Assembly: GCA_016717705.1 (NCBI GenBank)
Contig: JADKFD010000013.1
Location: 1 to 64,000 of the forward strand
Length of the DNA stretch: 64,000 nt
Reading direction: 5' to 3'
DNA from: Rhodanobacteraceae bacterium
Lineage (GTDB): Bacteria; Pseudomonadota; Gammaproteobacteria; Xanthomonadales; SZUA-5
The translations under genes were made by a program, and so were the position numbers. Under the pieces are notes generated by a model. That model ran no database searches and was not told where the DNA came from. It worked only from the letters and a program-made list of their open reading frames with translations. This document shows, one piece after another, positions 34,430 through 43,175 of the stretch. How positions within the stretch are numbered: the first letter of the stretch is position 1; each line of letters starts with the position of its first letter.

Positions 34430-34555
34430 GCAGGCGGGAGGGCACGGGGCAGGGGAAGGCACTCGCCCCTCTAGGTGCCCGAAGAGCTGAACCAGAGACG
34501 GCAACCATCCGGCTTCCTCCGTGCCCTCGTGCCCTCGTGCCCTCATGCCCTCCCT
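34430..34555. repeat. Inverted pair of short word arrays (gtgccctc)n
   Basis: Left arm ggcgggagggcacggggcag (34433) and right arm with four copies of gtgccctc/atgccctc (34520-34555) are complementary in character. They lie between the kinase and the TonB receptor, and the right arm covers the region where the receptor gene should start, so no ribosome-binding site is visible there. Confidence 0.6.
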
Positions 34556-37373
34556 CTCCTCAGCCCGGCTCTCGGCGTCGCCTTTCCCGCACGCCGCCGC
34601 GGACGCGCAAGACGCTCCCGCCACCGACACCCTCGCGCGCGTCGAAGTGGTCGGCTCGCGCATCAAGCGCGTCGATGTCGAGAGTTCCGAACCGGTGATC
34701 GTGCTCGAACGCGAGCAGCTGGAGCGCAGCGGCTTGATGAGTGTCGGCGACATCCTGCAGGACCTCACCGTGCACGGCGCCGCGCTCAACACCACGGTCA
34801 ACAACGGCGGCGACGGCACCACGCGCATCGATCTGCGCAACCTCGGGCCGCAGCGCACGCTGGTGCTGGTCGACGGGCGTCGCTGGATTCCCGGCATCGA
34901 CGGCTCGGTGGACCTGAATTCGATCGCGCTGGCGGTGGTCGAGCGCATCGAAGTGCTGAAGGACGGGGCGTCGGCGCTGTATGGCTCCGACGCCATCGCC
35001 GGGGTGGTCAACATCACCACGCGCAAGGACTTCGATGGCATCGAGGCGCGTGCCTATTACGGCGAGTCCGGGCACGGCGACGGCCGCATGCAGAGCTACG
35101 ACGCCAGCTTCGGTGCGGCCGGCGAGCGCACCCGCGTCAGCGCCAGCCTGAGCTACCTGAAGCAGGCCGAGATCATGGCCGGCGACCGCGTGATCTCGGC
35201 GGTGCCAGTGTTCGGGCTGCCGCCCAACGACACCGCCGCCGGCGCCAGTGCATTCACCCCGAATGGACTGATCGGATTCGGCGCGCGCGGCTCTTGTCCC
35301 TACGACCCGAGCGGCAACTACCCGGGCAACGGCGTCTGCCCGCGGCCCGGCAATCGGCCGCCGTTCCAGAACCGCAGCACCTTCGACCCGGCCAGCGGGG
35401 GCTACCGCCTGTTCGATCCGCGGGGCGATGGCTACAACTTCGCCCCGGAAAACTACCTGCAGACGCCGCAGCGGCGGGTGGCGGCATTCGGCAATCTGAC
35501 CCACGCGCTCGGCGAGGACACCGAGTTCAGCCTGCAGCTCTACTTCAACGAGCGCGAGTCGGAGCAGCGGTTGGCGGCGAACCCGATCATGGTGGGCGCA
35601 TTGCTCGGCGGCGCCAGTCGCATCACGGTGCCGGCAAACCACGTCTACAACCCCTTCGGCCAGCCGGTCACCGGGCTCGCCATCCGGCCCGGCGGGGCGG
35701 CGCGGCTGTTCTCGCAGGACGCCGACACCAGCCGCGTGGCGGCAGGCCTCGACGGGTCGCTGGAGTTTGCCGGCCGCCTGTGGCTGTGGGACGCCGATCT
35801 GGTCTACGGCAACTATGAGCTCGACGAGTTTTCAAGCGGGCTCAGCGACATCAACCGTTTCGCACTGGCTTTGGGACCCTCGTTCCGCGACAGCGCCGGC
35901 ATTGCGCGCTGCGGTACGCCCACGGCGGTGATTGCCGATTGCGTGCCTTTCGACGCGTTCCGAGGGGAAGATGGCGTGACCCCGGCGATGCTCGACTATC
36001 TGTATTACACCGGCACCGATACGACGCGCACGCAAGCCTGGAACTACCATCTGGGCCTGAGCGGCGACCTCATCGATCTGCCCGCCGGACCGCTGGCCTT
36101 TGCCGCTGGCTACGAATATCGCCGCGAAGAAGGCGAGCAGAGCTTCGATGCGCGCCGCGCGGCGCTGGAGAATCTCGACAACAACGACTTCGGCGGCGAA
36201 GTCGTCGCCAACGAAGCCTACCTGGAACTGGCACTGCCGCTGCTCGATGGCGCGCCGGCCGCCGAGTTGCTGGAAGCGAGTTTCGCCGTACGCCAGTCGC
36301 ACTACGACGCTTTCGGCGACGTCAGCACCTTCGAGGGCGGCCTGCGCTGGAAGCCGGTCGACCAGTTGCTGCTGCGCGCGAGTTACTCCGAGGGTTTTCG
36401 CGCGCCGATCGTCCCCGATCTGTATTTCCCGGGTTCCGAGTCGTTCACCGGGTTTCCGGCCGATCCGTGCATCGACAGCAACCAGCCGACGCCGGAGCAA
36501 CGCGCCAATTGCGTGGCTGACGGCGTGCCGGGCGGTTCCTATACGCTGGAGATCGGCAACTACCGCATCGTCGGCGGTGGCAATCCGGACCTGCAGCCGG
36601 AAACCTCGACCAGCCGTACGCTCGGTTTCGTCTGGAACCCGGAGACGCTGCCAGGTTTCGACCTCAGCCTGGACTGGTACCGGATCCATGTCGAGGACGC
36701 GATCTCCCCGGTCGATCCCTTCGAGCTGCTGACCTACTGCGCCAACGCGGCGGTTCCCGAAGCCTGTGCGCGCACCCAGCGCGATGCGCGCGGCGAACTC
36801 ATCGAAGTGGACGGGCGCCTGCTGAACTCCGGCGGACTCAGCGTCGAGGGCTATGACCTGAGCGCCGGTTACCGCATCGATACCGACGCCGGCCGGTTCG
36901 AACTGATGTGGGATTCCACCTACTACAGCGAATACGCGTTCGAGGTGCCGCGCGGCTCCGGTGAACGTTCCGCGGTCGGCCACCTGTTTTTCCTCGAACC
37001 GGGATTCCGCCTGCGCTCGAACCTCGACCTGGCCTGGCAGCGCGAGGCGTTCAGCGCGGCTGTCGGCATCCGTTATTACTCCGGGCTGGATGAGGCGTGC
37101 CTTCCCGCCGCGGCCACCGCCGGACTGTGCAGCAGCCCGGACATCGCCAGCCCGGTGTTCAACGGCGGGCCGGAGAACCATCTCGGATCGCGCACCTACG
37201 TCGATCTGCAGGCGGGATGGAATTCGCCGTGGCAGGTGCGGACGGTGGTCGGCGTGCACAACGTCTTTGATCGCGATCCGCCAGTGGCGTATTCGGGAAT
37301 TTCCAACTCCTTCGATCCGAGCTATCCGATTCCCGGCCGCTTCTGGTACCTGCAGTTGATCTTCAGTTATTGA
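34521..37373 (+). CDS. TonB-dependent receptor (N-terminus uncertain)
   Basis: About 940 residues. The plug domain is clear: VEVVGSRIKRVDVESSEPV, then DILQDLTVHG, RIDLRNLGPQRTLVLVDGRR, VERIEVLKDGASALYGSDAI and GVVNITTRK. A long outer-membrane barrel follows and ends with an aromatic residue (WYLQLIFSY). Receptors of this kind take up large substrates with TonB energy. No good signal peptide is seen in frame; an alternative frame from about 34475 carries ALPLLSPALGVAFP just before the plug, so a frameshift near 34590 or a repeat-disrupted start is possible. ATG 34545 is another in-frame start. The substrate is not identifiable. Confidence 0.85.
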   Translation: MPSCPRALMPSLSSARLSASPFPHAAADAQDAPATDTLARVEVVGSRIKRVDVESSEPVIVLEREQLERSGLMSVGDILQDLTVHGAALNTTVNNGGDGTTRIDLRNLGPQRTLVLVDGRRWIPGIDGSVDLNSIALAVVERIEVLKDGASALYGSDAIAGVVNITTRKDFDGIEARAYYGESGHGDGRMQSYDASFGAAGERTRVSASLSYLKQAEIMAGDRVISAVPVFGLPPNDTAAGASAFTPNGLIGFGARGSCPYDPSGNYPGNGVCPRPGNRPPFQNRSTFDPASGGYRLFDPRGDGYNFAPENYLQTPQRRVAAFGNLTHALGEDTEFSLQLYFNERESEQRLAANPIMVGALLGGASRITVPANHVYNPFGQPVTGLAIRPGGAARLFSQDADTSRVAAGLDGSLEFAGRLWLWDADLVYGNYELDEFSSGLSDINRFALALGPSFRDSAGIARCGTPTAVIADCVPFDAFRGEDGVTPAMLDYLYYTGTDTTRTQAWNYHLGLSGDLIDLPAGPLAFAAGYEYRREEGEQSFDARRAALENLDNNDFGGEVVANEAYLELALPLLDGAPAAELLEASFAVRQSHYDAFGDVSTFEGGLRWKPVDQLLLRASYSEGFRAPIVPDLYFPGSESFTGFPADPCIDSNQPTPEQRANCVADGVPGGSYTLEIGNYRIVGGGNPDLQPETSTSRTLGFVWNPETLPGFDLSLDWYRIHVEDAISPVDPFELLTYCANAAVPEACARTQRDARGELIEVDGRLLNSGGLSVEGYDLSAGYRIDTDAGRFELMWDSTYYSEYAFEVPRGSGERSAVGHLFFLEPGFRLRSNLDLAWQREAFSAAVGIRYYSGLDEACLPAAATAGLCSSPDIASPVFNGGPENHLGSRTYVDLQAGWNSPWQVRTVVGVHNVFDRDPPVAYSGISNSFDPSYPIPGRFWYLQLIFSY

Positions 37374-37456
37374 GGCGAAAGTGTCGCAATCGACCCCGGG
37401 AACCTGCCGTCGCGCAAGCTCGCCGCGGGGCACGGAGGGTAGCTGCGCGGGGCTTT

Positions 37457-37543
37457 GGTAGGCCGGTGTATCGCGCAGCGATTCACCGGCGGGGCTTGCG
37501 GCAAGTACCCGGTGAACGCGCTCCGCGCGTACACCGGGCTACA
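37457..37543. repeat. Palindromic dispersed repeat, family C copy 1
   Basis: ggtaggccggtgtatcgcgc ... gcgcgtacaccgggctaca. The two halves are inverted versions of each other. A second copy, in opposite orientation and about 90% alike by eye, is at 53381-53470. The right edge overlaps the aroB stop codon. The rest of the 165-bp gap before aroB holds nothing evident. Confidence 0.85.
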
Positions 37544-38609
37544 GGCTGGCGACGATCGCTGCCTCGTCGACGCCGTCGACGATCTCGGCGCGGCCGATGC
37601 CGCGCCACAGGATCAGGCGCAGGCGGTCGCTGAGCGATTTCTTGTCGAGGCGCATCAGCGCGACCACGCGCTCAGGGTCGGCATTGTCGGGGCGCGTCGT
37701 CGGCAGACCGAGACGGGTCAGCAGCAATCCAAGGCGCTCGGCATCGCTACGGTCGGCCAGGCCCAGCGCGGCGCTCAACTGCGCCGCCATCAGCATGCCG
37801 ATGGCCACCGCTTCGCCATGCAGCCACTGGCGGTACTCGCCGATGGTCTCCAGCGCATGGCCGTAGGTGTGGCCGAAGTTGAGCAAGGCGCGCTCGCCGG
37901 TCTCGCGCTCGTCGCGCATGACCACGCCAGCCTTGTGCTGGCAGGAGCGCAGCACGGCCTGCGCGATCAGCGTCTCGTCGCGCGCGCTGAGGCCATCGGC
38001 ATGCGCTTCCAGCCATTCGAAGAAGGCGAGGTCGCCGATCGCGCCGTACTTGACCACCTCGGCGAGGCCGGCGCGGTATTCGCGTTCGGGCAGTGTGCGC
38101 AGGGTGGAAATATCGGCCAGCACCAGGCGCGGCTGCCAGAAGGCACCGACCAGATTCTTGCCCTGCGGCAGGTTGACCCCGGTCTTGCCGCCGACCGAGG
38201 AGTCGACCATCGCCAGCAATGTGGTGGGCAACTGCACGAAATCGATGCCACGCATCCAGCAGGCGGCAGCGAAACCACCCAGATCGCCGATCACGCCGCC
38301 GCCGAGGGCGATCAGCGTCGCGTTACGCTGGGCTCCGAGTTCAGCCAGCGCTTGCCAGACACGCGAGGCCGAATCGATGGACTTGTGACGTTCGCCGTCT
38401 TCCAGCAGCAGTGTGCCCCAGCGTAGCCCTTCGAGCGCAGCTTCCACTTTCGCCGCGTGCAGCGGGGCGACGGTGGTATTGCTGAGCAGCAATGCCTGGC
38501 GCCCGCCGATGGCTTCGCGCAGCAATTCGGGCTGGTCGAGCAATCCGGGGCCGATACGGATGCGATAGGCGCGTTCGCCGAGCGCGACGTCGAGTTCATG
38601 CGCGCCCAT
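37539..38609 (-). CDS. aroB: 3-dehydroquinate synthase
   Basis: 356 residues. NAD- and metal-dependent enzyme that cyclises DAHP to 3-dehydroquinate in the shikimate pathway. Signatures: LALGGGVIGDLGGFAAACW-type glycine-rich NAD site, QLPTTLLAMVDSSVGGKTGVN, metal ligands in LAEVVKYGAI, NFGHTYGHALE and WLHGEAVAIGM. It overlaps aroK by 14 nt, the usual aroK-aroB operon. The stop codon TAG is provided by the adjoining repeat. Confidence 0.96.
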   Translation of the reverse strand: MGAHELDVALGERAYRIRIGPGLLDQPELLREAIGGRQALLLSNTTVAPLHAAKVEAALEGLRWGTLLLEDGERHKSIDSASRVWQALAELGAQRNATLIALGGGVIGDLGGFAAACWMRGIDFVQLPTTLLAMVDSSVGGKTGVNLPQGKNLVGAFWQPRLVLADISTLRTLPEREYRAGLAEVVKYGAIGDLAFFEWLEAHADGLSARDETLIAQAVLRSCQHKAGVVMRDERETGERALLNFGHTYGHALETIGEYRQWLHGEAVAIGMLMAAQLSAALGLADRSDAERLGLLLTRLGLPTTRPDNADPERVVALMRLDKKSLSDRLRLILWRGIGRAEIVDGVDEAAIVASL

Positions 38610-39165
38610 CGATGGCCTCCGGGATGCGGGCTGGTGGAGAGGGCTGCCAGCAGTTGCGCAGCGCAGCCGTGGCGCGTCGGGCGGTGGCGCCAGGTCCGGC
38701 GCGGTCGGCCGGGATCACCAGGTCGGCCAGTTGCCGGTAGAGCGGATTGCGCTCCTGCGCCAGTTCGCGCAGGCGCTGACCGCGGTCGGGCGCGCGCAGC
38801 AGCGGCCGCGAGGTATCGCGCGCCAGACGTTCCAGTTGCAGTTCGATGGGCGCTTCCAGATAGAGCACGAAGCCGTGTTGCGTCAAAAGTTCGCGATTGA
38901 CCGGCGCCAGCACACTGCCGCCGCCAGTGGCCAGCACCACGCCATCGAGTTGCGTGGCCCGCGCCAGTGCGGCGCTCTCGCGTTCGCGGAATGCCGCTTC
39001 GCCCTGCAGTTCGAAGAGCAGTGGAATGCTGGTGCCGGCCTCGTCGGCGATGACCTCATCGAGGTCGATGAAGCGCAGGTTGAGCACTCGCGCCAGACGC
39101 TTGCCGACGGTGCTCTTGCCGGCGCCCATCGGGCCGATCAGGTAGAGATTGGAGGAGGATTTCAT
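38596..39165 (-). CDS. aroK: Shikimate kinase
   Basis: 189 residues. Phosphorylates shikimate at O3. Walker A is GPMGAGKS (11-18), the shikimate-binding DxD-type segment is FIDLDEVI, followed by FRERES and LATGGGSV, and the lid arginine is in RPLL. First gene of the aroK-aroB pair, divergent from the exosortase gene with 135 bp between them. The C-terminus is slightly longer than in E. coli because it overlaps aroB. Confidence 0.95.
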   Translation of the reverse strand: MKSSSNLYLIGPMGAGKSTVGKRLARVLNLRFIDLDEVIADEAGTSIPLLFELQGEAAFRERESAALARATQLDGVVLATGGGSVLAPVNRELLTQHGFVLYLEAPIELQLERLARDTSRPLLRAPDRGQRLRELAQERNPLYRQLADLVIPADRAGPGATARRATAALRNCWQPSPPARIPEAIDGRA

Positions 39166-39300
39166 CGATCCGATGCTAGCCTGAGTCGCGCCGCCGATGC
39201 GCGGCGACGGTCGCGCGGGCTGTGCTCGGTGCCGCTCGGCCCTTCTTCACAATCCATCGGTTAGAATTGCCGGCTTGGTTTGCTCTGATCAATCTCGCGA

Positions 39301-39813
39301 ATGGTCCGCTTCTTCCTGGTGTTCATGGGTGTGCTCTCGGCGCTGTTCTGGTTCGAGATTTCCAAATTTGGCGAAACCCATTTCGTTTTGCCGTTCACCG
39401 ACGCGCTGGCACAGCTGAGTGCCTGGATCATCAAGCTGTTCGACAGCGATGTTCACAGTCACGGCAAGATCATCCAGAGCACCGCGAACGGCTTCGCGGT
39501 CTCGATCGAGCGCGGCTGCAACGGCATCGAGGCGGTGATCATCCTGATTGCGGCGCTGGCGGCATTCCCGTCGACCTGGAAGCAGAAACTGGTCGGTTTC
39601 GGCGTCGGCTTCATCGCCATCCAGTTGCTCAACCTGGTGCGCATCATCAGTCTGTTCTACATGGGCCAGTGGAGCATGGTCTGGTTCGAGTGGTTCCATC
39701 TGTATCTGTGGCAGGCGCTGATCATCATCGATGCTCTGGTGGTCTGGCTGCTCTGGTTGCGCTGGATCTCGCGTCAGGCGCGCGTCGCGTCGACGCGGCC
39801 GGCCGCGAGCTGA
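39301..39813 (+). CDS. xrtH: Exosortase, XrtH-like
   Basis: 170 residues, integral membrane, four or five hydrophobic segments. The exosortase catalytic triad is in place: Cys73 in ERGCNGIEA, Arg114 in LNLVRIISL and His133 in WFHLYLWQ. The short length and lack of an extra domain fit the XrtH type, which processes proteins ending in an IPTLxxWG-CTERM signal. No protein with such a C-terminus occurs in this window and no EPS genes surround it, so its targets must be elsewhere. Upstream Shine-Dalgarno is weak. Confidence 0.85.
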   Translation: MVRFFLVFMGVLSALFWFEISKFGETHFVLPFTDALAQLSAWIIKLFDSDVHSHGKIIQSTANGFAVSIERGCNGIEAVIILIAALAAFPSTWKQKLVGFGVGFIAIQLLNLVRIISLFYMGQWSMVWFEWFHLYLWQALIIIDALVVWLLWLRWISRQARVASTRPAAS

Positions 39814-39831
39814 TCGGTCGGCGCGCCGCCC

Positions 39832-40668
39832 ATGCGAGCGCGTCGAGTCCTGATCGCTGGCTGTGGTGATCTTGGCGTCTGCACCGCCGGTTTCCTCGGT
39901 ACGGCAACTGTCCATGGTTTGCGGCGATCGGTAGAGGCGCTGCCGCCGAATATCGTGCCGATCGCGGCCGACCTGCTCTCGGGTGCCGGTTTCGCCGAGC
40001 TTCCCGCCGGCATCGACACGCTGATCTACGCCCCGACGCCTGCCGCGCGCACCGAGGAGGCCTATCGCGCCATCTATGTGCATGCGCTGGAACGGCTGTT
40101 GGCGGCCCTGCCGAGCCCGGCATCCCCACTGCGCCTGATCTATGTCTCCAGCACCGCGGTGTACGGCCAGAACGATGGCGAAATGGTTGATGAGGGCAGC
40201 GAGTGCGCGCCCACCGGCTTCAATGGCCGCGTGCTGCGCGAAGGCGAGCAACTGGCCGCGCGTCTGCTCGGCGACAGCGTCGTGCTGCGCCTGTCCGGGC
40301 TCTACGGCCCGGGTCGGCATTGGCTGCTGCGTCGCGTGCGCGGCGGCCAGGCGATCGCGCCGGGCGATCATTGGACCAATCGCATCCATCTGGCCGATGC
40401 CGGCGCCCTGGTCGGGCGCCTGGCCGAACTGGATGCGGTTCCGGCTTGCGTCATCGGCGTCGACGACCAGCCGGCAACCGAGCGTGAAGTGCTCGACTGG
40501 ATCGCCGCGCGACTTGGCCTGCCATCCCTGCCCACTGTGCCCGGCCCGCCCACGGTCAGCGGCAAGCGCTTGCGCAACGATCTTTCCCGATCATTGGGCT
40601 GGCGCCCTCGCTATGCTTCGTATCGGGACGGCTATACGTCTGAACTTCCAGGAAACACCAGCCCATGA
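39832..40668 (+). CDS. NAD-dependent epimerase/dehydratase-like SDR (YeeZ-like)
   Basis: 278 residues. Atypical extended SDR: the nucleotide-binding start is RVLIAGCGDLG, the catalytic region carries IYVSSTAVYGQNDGE, with LSGLYGPGRHWL downstream and RNDLSRSLGWRPRYASYRDGY at the end. The pattern resembles YeeZ-like proteins of proteobacteria whose reaction is unknown. Its last bases overlap the pdxH start (ATGA), and it begins 18 bp after the exosortase gene. Confidence 0.8.
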   Translation: MRARRVLIAGCGDLGVCTAGFLGTATVHGLRRSVEALPPNIVPIAADLLSGAGFAELPAGIDTLIYAPTPAARTEEAYRAIYVHALERLLAALPSPASPLRLIYVSSTAVYGQNDGEMVDEGSECAPTGFNGRVLREGEQLAARLLGDSVVLRLSGLYGPGRHWLLRRVRGGQAIAPGDHWTNRIHLADAGALVGRLAELDAVPACVIGVDDQPATEREVLDWIAARLGLPSLPTVPGPPTVSGKRLRNDLSRSLGWRPRYASYRDGYTSELPGNTSP

Positions 40669-41255
40669 GTCTGCTGTTCGAGGCCTTCAGCCATTTTCGT
40701 GATCTGCAGGAGCGCGCGCGCGGTGCCGGTGACCCGGAGCCGACGGCGATGACGCTTGCCACCGCCAACCCGCAGGGGCGCGTTTCGGCGCGCACGGTGC
40801 TGCTCAAGGAGCTCGATGGACGCGGATTCGTGTTCTACACCAACTTCGGCAGCAACAAGGGCCAGCAGATTCTGGCGCACCCGCAATGCGCGCTGCTGTT
40901 CCTGTGGAAGACCCTCGACCGCCAGGTGCAGGTCAAGATCGAGGGCATTGCCGAGCCGGTGACCCATTGCGAAGCCGACGCCTACTTCGCCCAGCGCCCG
41001 CGCCTGTCGCAGATCGGCGCCTGGGCCTCCAAACAGTCGCAGCCGCTCGCCGACCGCGCGGAGTTGATGGCGCGCGTGCGCGAGTTCGAGCAGCGCTTCG
41101 AGGGCCAGGACGTGCCGCGGCCGCCGCACTGGTCGGGCTTCCGCGTGGTGCCGGACATGATCGAGTTCTGGTACGGCGCCGAGTATCGCTTGCACGATCG
41201 CTTGCGCTACCAGTGCGTCGATGGCGAGTGGGGGAAGCGGGCGCTGTACCCTTGA
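40665..41255 (+). CDS. pdxH: Pyridoxamine/pyridoxine 5'-phosphate oxidase
   Basis: 196 residues. FMN enzyme making pyridoxal 5'-phosphate. Recognised by PTAMTLATANPQGRVSARTVLLK, GFVFYTNFGSNKGQQI, CALLFLWKTLDRQVQVKIEG, the SQIGAWASKQSQPL segment and the C-terminal RLRYQCVDGEWGKRALYP. Translationally coupled to the upstream SDR gene. Confidence 0.95.
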   Translation: MSLLFEAFSHFRDLQERARGAGDPEPTAMTLATANPQGRVSARTVLLKELDGRGFVFYTNFGSNKGQQILAHPQCALLFLWKTLDRQVQVKIEGIAEPVTHCEADAYFAQRPRLSQIGAWASKQSQPLADRAELMARVREFEQRFEGQDVPRPPHWSGFRVVPDMIEFWYGAEYRLHDRLRYQCVDGEWGKRALYP

Positions 41256-41257
41256 AG

Positions 41258-41394
41258 CCGGGACCGCGGGACCCGGGACCCGGGACCCGCAGGAGCGGGA
41301 GGACCTGGTTCGGGCTTCACGGCCCGATGCAATCGACAGAAGCTCCCGGCAGGCACGCTGTCGCCGGGTCCCGGGTCCCGGGTCCCGGGTCCCG
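41258..41394. repeat. Inverted pair of heptamer arrays (gggaccc)n / (gggtccc)n
   Basis: Left array gccgggaccgcgggacccgg continuing with two more gggaccc units, about 70 bp of spacer, then a right array of four gggtccc units starting cgccgggtcccgggtcccgg. The arms can pair over 30 bp. It fills the 157-bp gap between pdxH and the next gene. Confidence 0.8.
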
Positions 41395-41412
41395 ATCAGA
41401 GTTCGCAGCCTC

Positions 41413-42204
41413 ATGCCCGACCACTACCCCCAGCGCATCATCTGCCTGACCGAGGAACCGACCGAGATTCTCTACCGGATCGGTGAGGCCGATCGCATCG
41501 TCGGCATTTCCGGGTTTACCGTGCGCCCGCCGCAGGCGCGCCGCGAAAAACCCAAGGTGTCGGCCTTCATCAACGCGAAGATCGACAAGATTCTGGCGCT
41601 GGAGCCGGATCTGGTGATCGGTTTTTCCGATATCCAGGCCGACATCGCGCGCGATCTGATCAAGGCGGGGATCGAGGTGTGGATCAGCAACCACCGCTCG
41701 GTGGAGGGCATCCTTGCCTACACGCTGCGCCTCGGCGCCATGGTTGGTGCGGCGGACAAGGCCCAAGGCCTGGTTGACCAGATGCGCGGCGCGATCGCCA
41801 CCGCTTCGGCGCTGGCGGCAACGCTGCCGCGCCGGCCGCGGGTCTATTTCGAGGAATGGGACGAGCCGCCGATCAGCGGCATCCGCTGGGTTTGCGAATT
41901 GATCCGGATCGCCGGCGGCGACGACATCTTTCCCGAACGCGCGGCCTGCTCGCTGGCGCGCGACCGCATCCTTGCCGATGCCAGCGAGGTGATCCGTCGT
42001 GCCCCCGATCTGATCATCGGCTCCTGGTGCGGCAAGAAATTCCGTCCCGACCGGGTTGCCGCGCGGCCCGGCTGGGTTGAGATTCCGGCGGTGCAGCGCG
42101 GTCAGATTGCCGAGATCAAGAGCGCCATCATCCTGCAGCCGGGTCCGGCGGCATTGCTCGATGGCTTGCCGCAGTTGTCGCGCCTGATCGCGCGGGCAGC
42201 CTGA
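41413..42204 (+). CDS. Cobalamin/iron-siderophore-binding-like protein without signal peptide
   Basis: 263 residues of the periplasmic-binding fold of class III (BtuF/FhuD type): RIICLTEEPTEILYRIGEADRIVGIS, LEPDLVIGFSDIQADIARDL, a middle helix, then APDLIIGSWCGKKFRP and a closing ILQPGPAALLDGL. BtuF homologues are normally exported, yet no signal peptide or lipobox is seen from the ATG at 41413, and upstream in-frame sequence falls in the repeat. No ABC permease or ATPase is next to it. It may act in the cytoplasm or the true start may be missed. Confidence 0.75.
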   Translation: MPDHYPQRIICLTEEPTEILYRIGEADRIVGISGFTVRPPQARREKPKVSAFINAKIDKILALEPDLVIGFSDIQADIARDLIKAGIEVWISNHRSVEGILAYTLRLGAMVGAADKAQGLVDQMRGAIATASALAATLPRRPRVYFEEWDEPPISGIRWVCELIRIAGGDDIFPERAACSLARDRILADASEVIRRAPDLIIGSWCGKKFRPDRVAARPGWVEIPAVQRGQIAEIKSAIILQPGPAALLDGLPQLSRLIARAA

Positions 42205-42207
42205 GCC

Positions 42208-43059
42208 ATGGACCTGTGGCTGCTGCCCTCGGCCGCTGCAATGAAGTCCCTGTCGCTGGCGGGTTTTGACCAGCTGTCGCGGCGGGCCGATGCCTTGCCG
42301 CCGGCGGAACCTGGCCTCGATGGCGTGCTGCGCGAGGCCTTCGGTTGGACCTGCGCTGCGCCGTGGGCGGCGTTGCTGGCCGGTGCCGACGGTGATTCGT
42401 CCACGCCGTGGCTGGCCGCCGACCTGGTCCATGTCCGCCCGGAGATGTCCGGCGCCCGCGTCCTCGCGCTGGCGATCGACCACGACGCCGCCGACCCCGA
42501 TCTGCCGACGCTGTTTTCGGCCTTGCAGCCGTGGTTGGCCGACGAAGCCATCGAACTGGTCGCGGCCAGCGGCGGCCGGGCGCTGTTGCGCTGCCCGATC
42601 AGCCATGGCGACCCGGCGACCATCGCCCCGGATGCCTTGCTCGGCAGCGATCTGCGTGCGGCGCTGCCGCTGGACCTGCGCTGGCAGCGTCGCCTGAATG
42701 AAATGCAGATGGTGCTCGCCCAGCAGTCCTGCAACGACGCGCGCGCCGCGCGCGGTCTGCCCAGCTGGAACACCCTGTGGTTCTGGGGGCAGGGCAGTGC
42801 CGACAGCTGTCCGCCGTTGCCGCTGGTCGCTGTGTCGTCGGTGGATCCGCTGCTCGCGGCCCTGGCGCGGCATCAGGGCGTCGCGATGGTAGATGTCGAC
42901 GGCCAGAGCGCAGGACCGGTATTGCGCGATCTGCGCGATCCGCGCCGGCTGGTCCGGGCTTGGGCGGCGGGCCTGCGTCCGCGCGACGCGCTGCTGCGCG
43001 GCGTCGATGGCAGCGGCTGGCGGGTGCGCGGCTGGCAGCGCTGGCGGGTCTGGCGCTAG
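42208..43059 (+). CDS. RpfE-type / COG4255-like protein of unknown function
   Basis: 283 residues. The order of motifs (N-terminal LWLLPSAA, central APWAALLAGADG and DLVHVRPEM, then QMVLAQQSCNDARAARGLPSWNTLWFWGQG) resembles xanthomonad proteins annotated as RpfE-type regulatory protein or phosphoglycerate mutase-like, whose true role is unknown. No signal peptide or membrane helix. It starts 3 bp after the preceding gene, so the two are probably co-transcribed. Confidence 0.65.
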   Translation: MDLWLLPSAAAMKSLSLAGFDQLSRRADALPPAEPGLDGVLREAFGWTCAAPWAALLAGADGDSSTPWLAADLVHVRPEMSGARVLALAIDHDAADPDLPTLFSALQPWLADEAIELVAASGGRALLRCPISHGDPATIAPDALLGSDLRAALPLDLRWQRRLNEMQMVLAQQSCNDARAARGLPSWNTLWFWGQGSADSCPPLPLVAVSSVDPLLAALARHQGVAMVDVDGQSAGPVLRDLRDPRRLVRAWAAGLRPRDALLRGVDGSGWRVRGWQRWRVWR

Positions 43060-43065
43060 TCGAAA

Positions 43066-43168
43066 GCCAGTTCTTGGTTGTCGGTTCCTGGTTGTTGGCA
43101 GCAACAGCTGGCAACCCATCATCGCGAGCTCTGGCTGCCAACAACCAACAACCAGCAACCAACAACCC
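43066..43168. repeat. Inverted pair of word arrays (ggttgtt)n / (aacaacc)n
   Basis: Left arm ttcttggttgtcggttcctg continuing to gttgttggcagc, and right arm gctgccaacaaccaacaacc continuing to agcaaccaac, with about 34 bp between them. It fills the gap between two convergent genes and could act as a bidirectional hairpin. Confidence 0.75.
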
Positions 43169-43175
43169 GCTCCAC

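Noticed and set aside
41258..41394. Heptamer arrays considered as an iteron origin of replication
   Set aside because: No replication gene, DnaA box cluster or AT-rich region is adjacent, and the arrays form an inverted pair.
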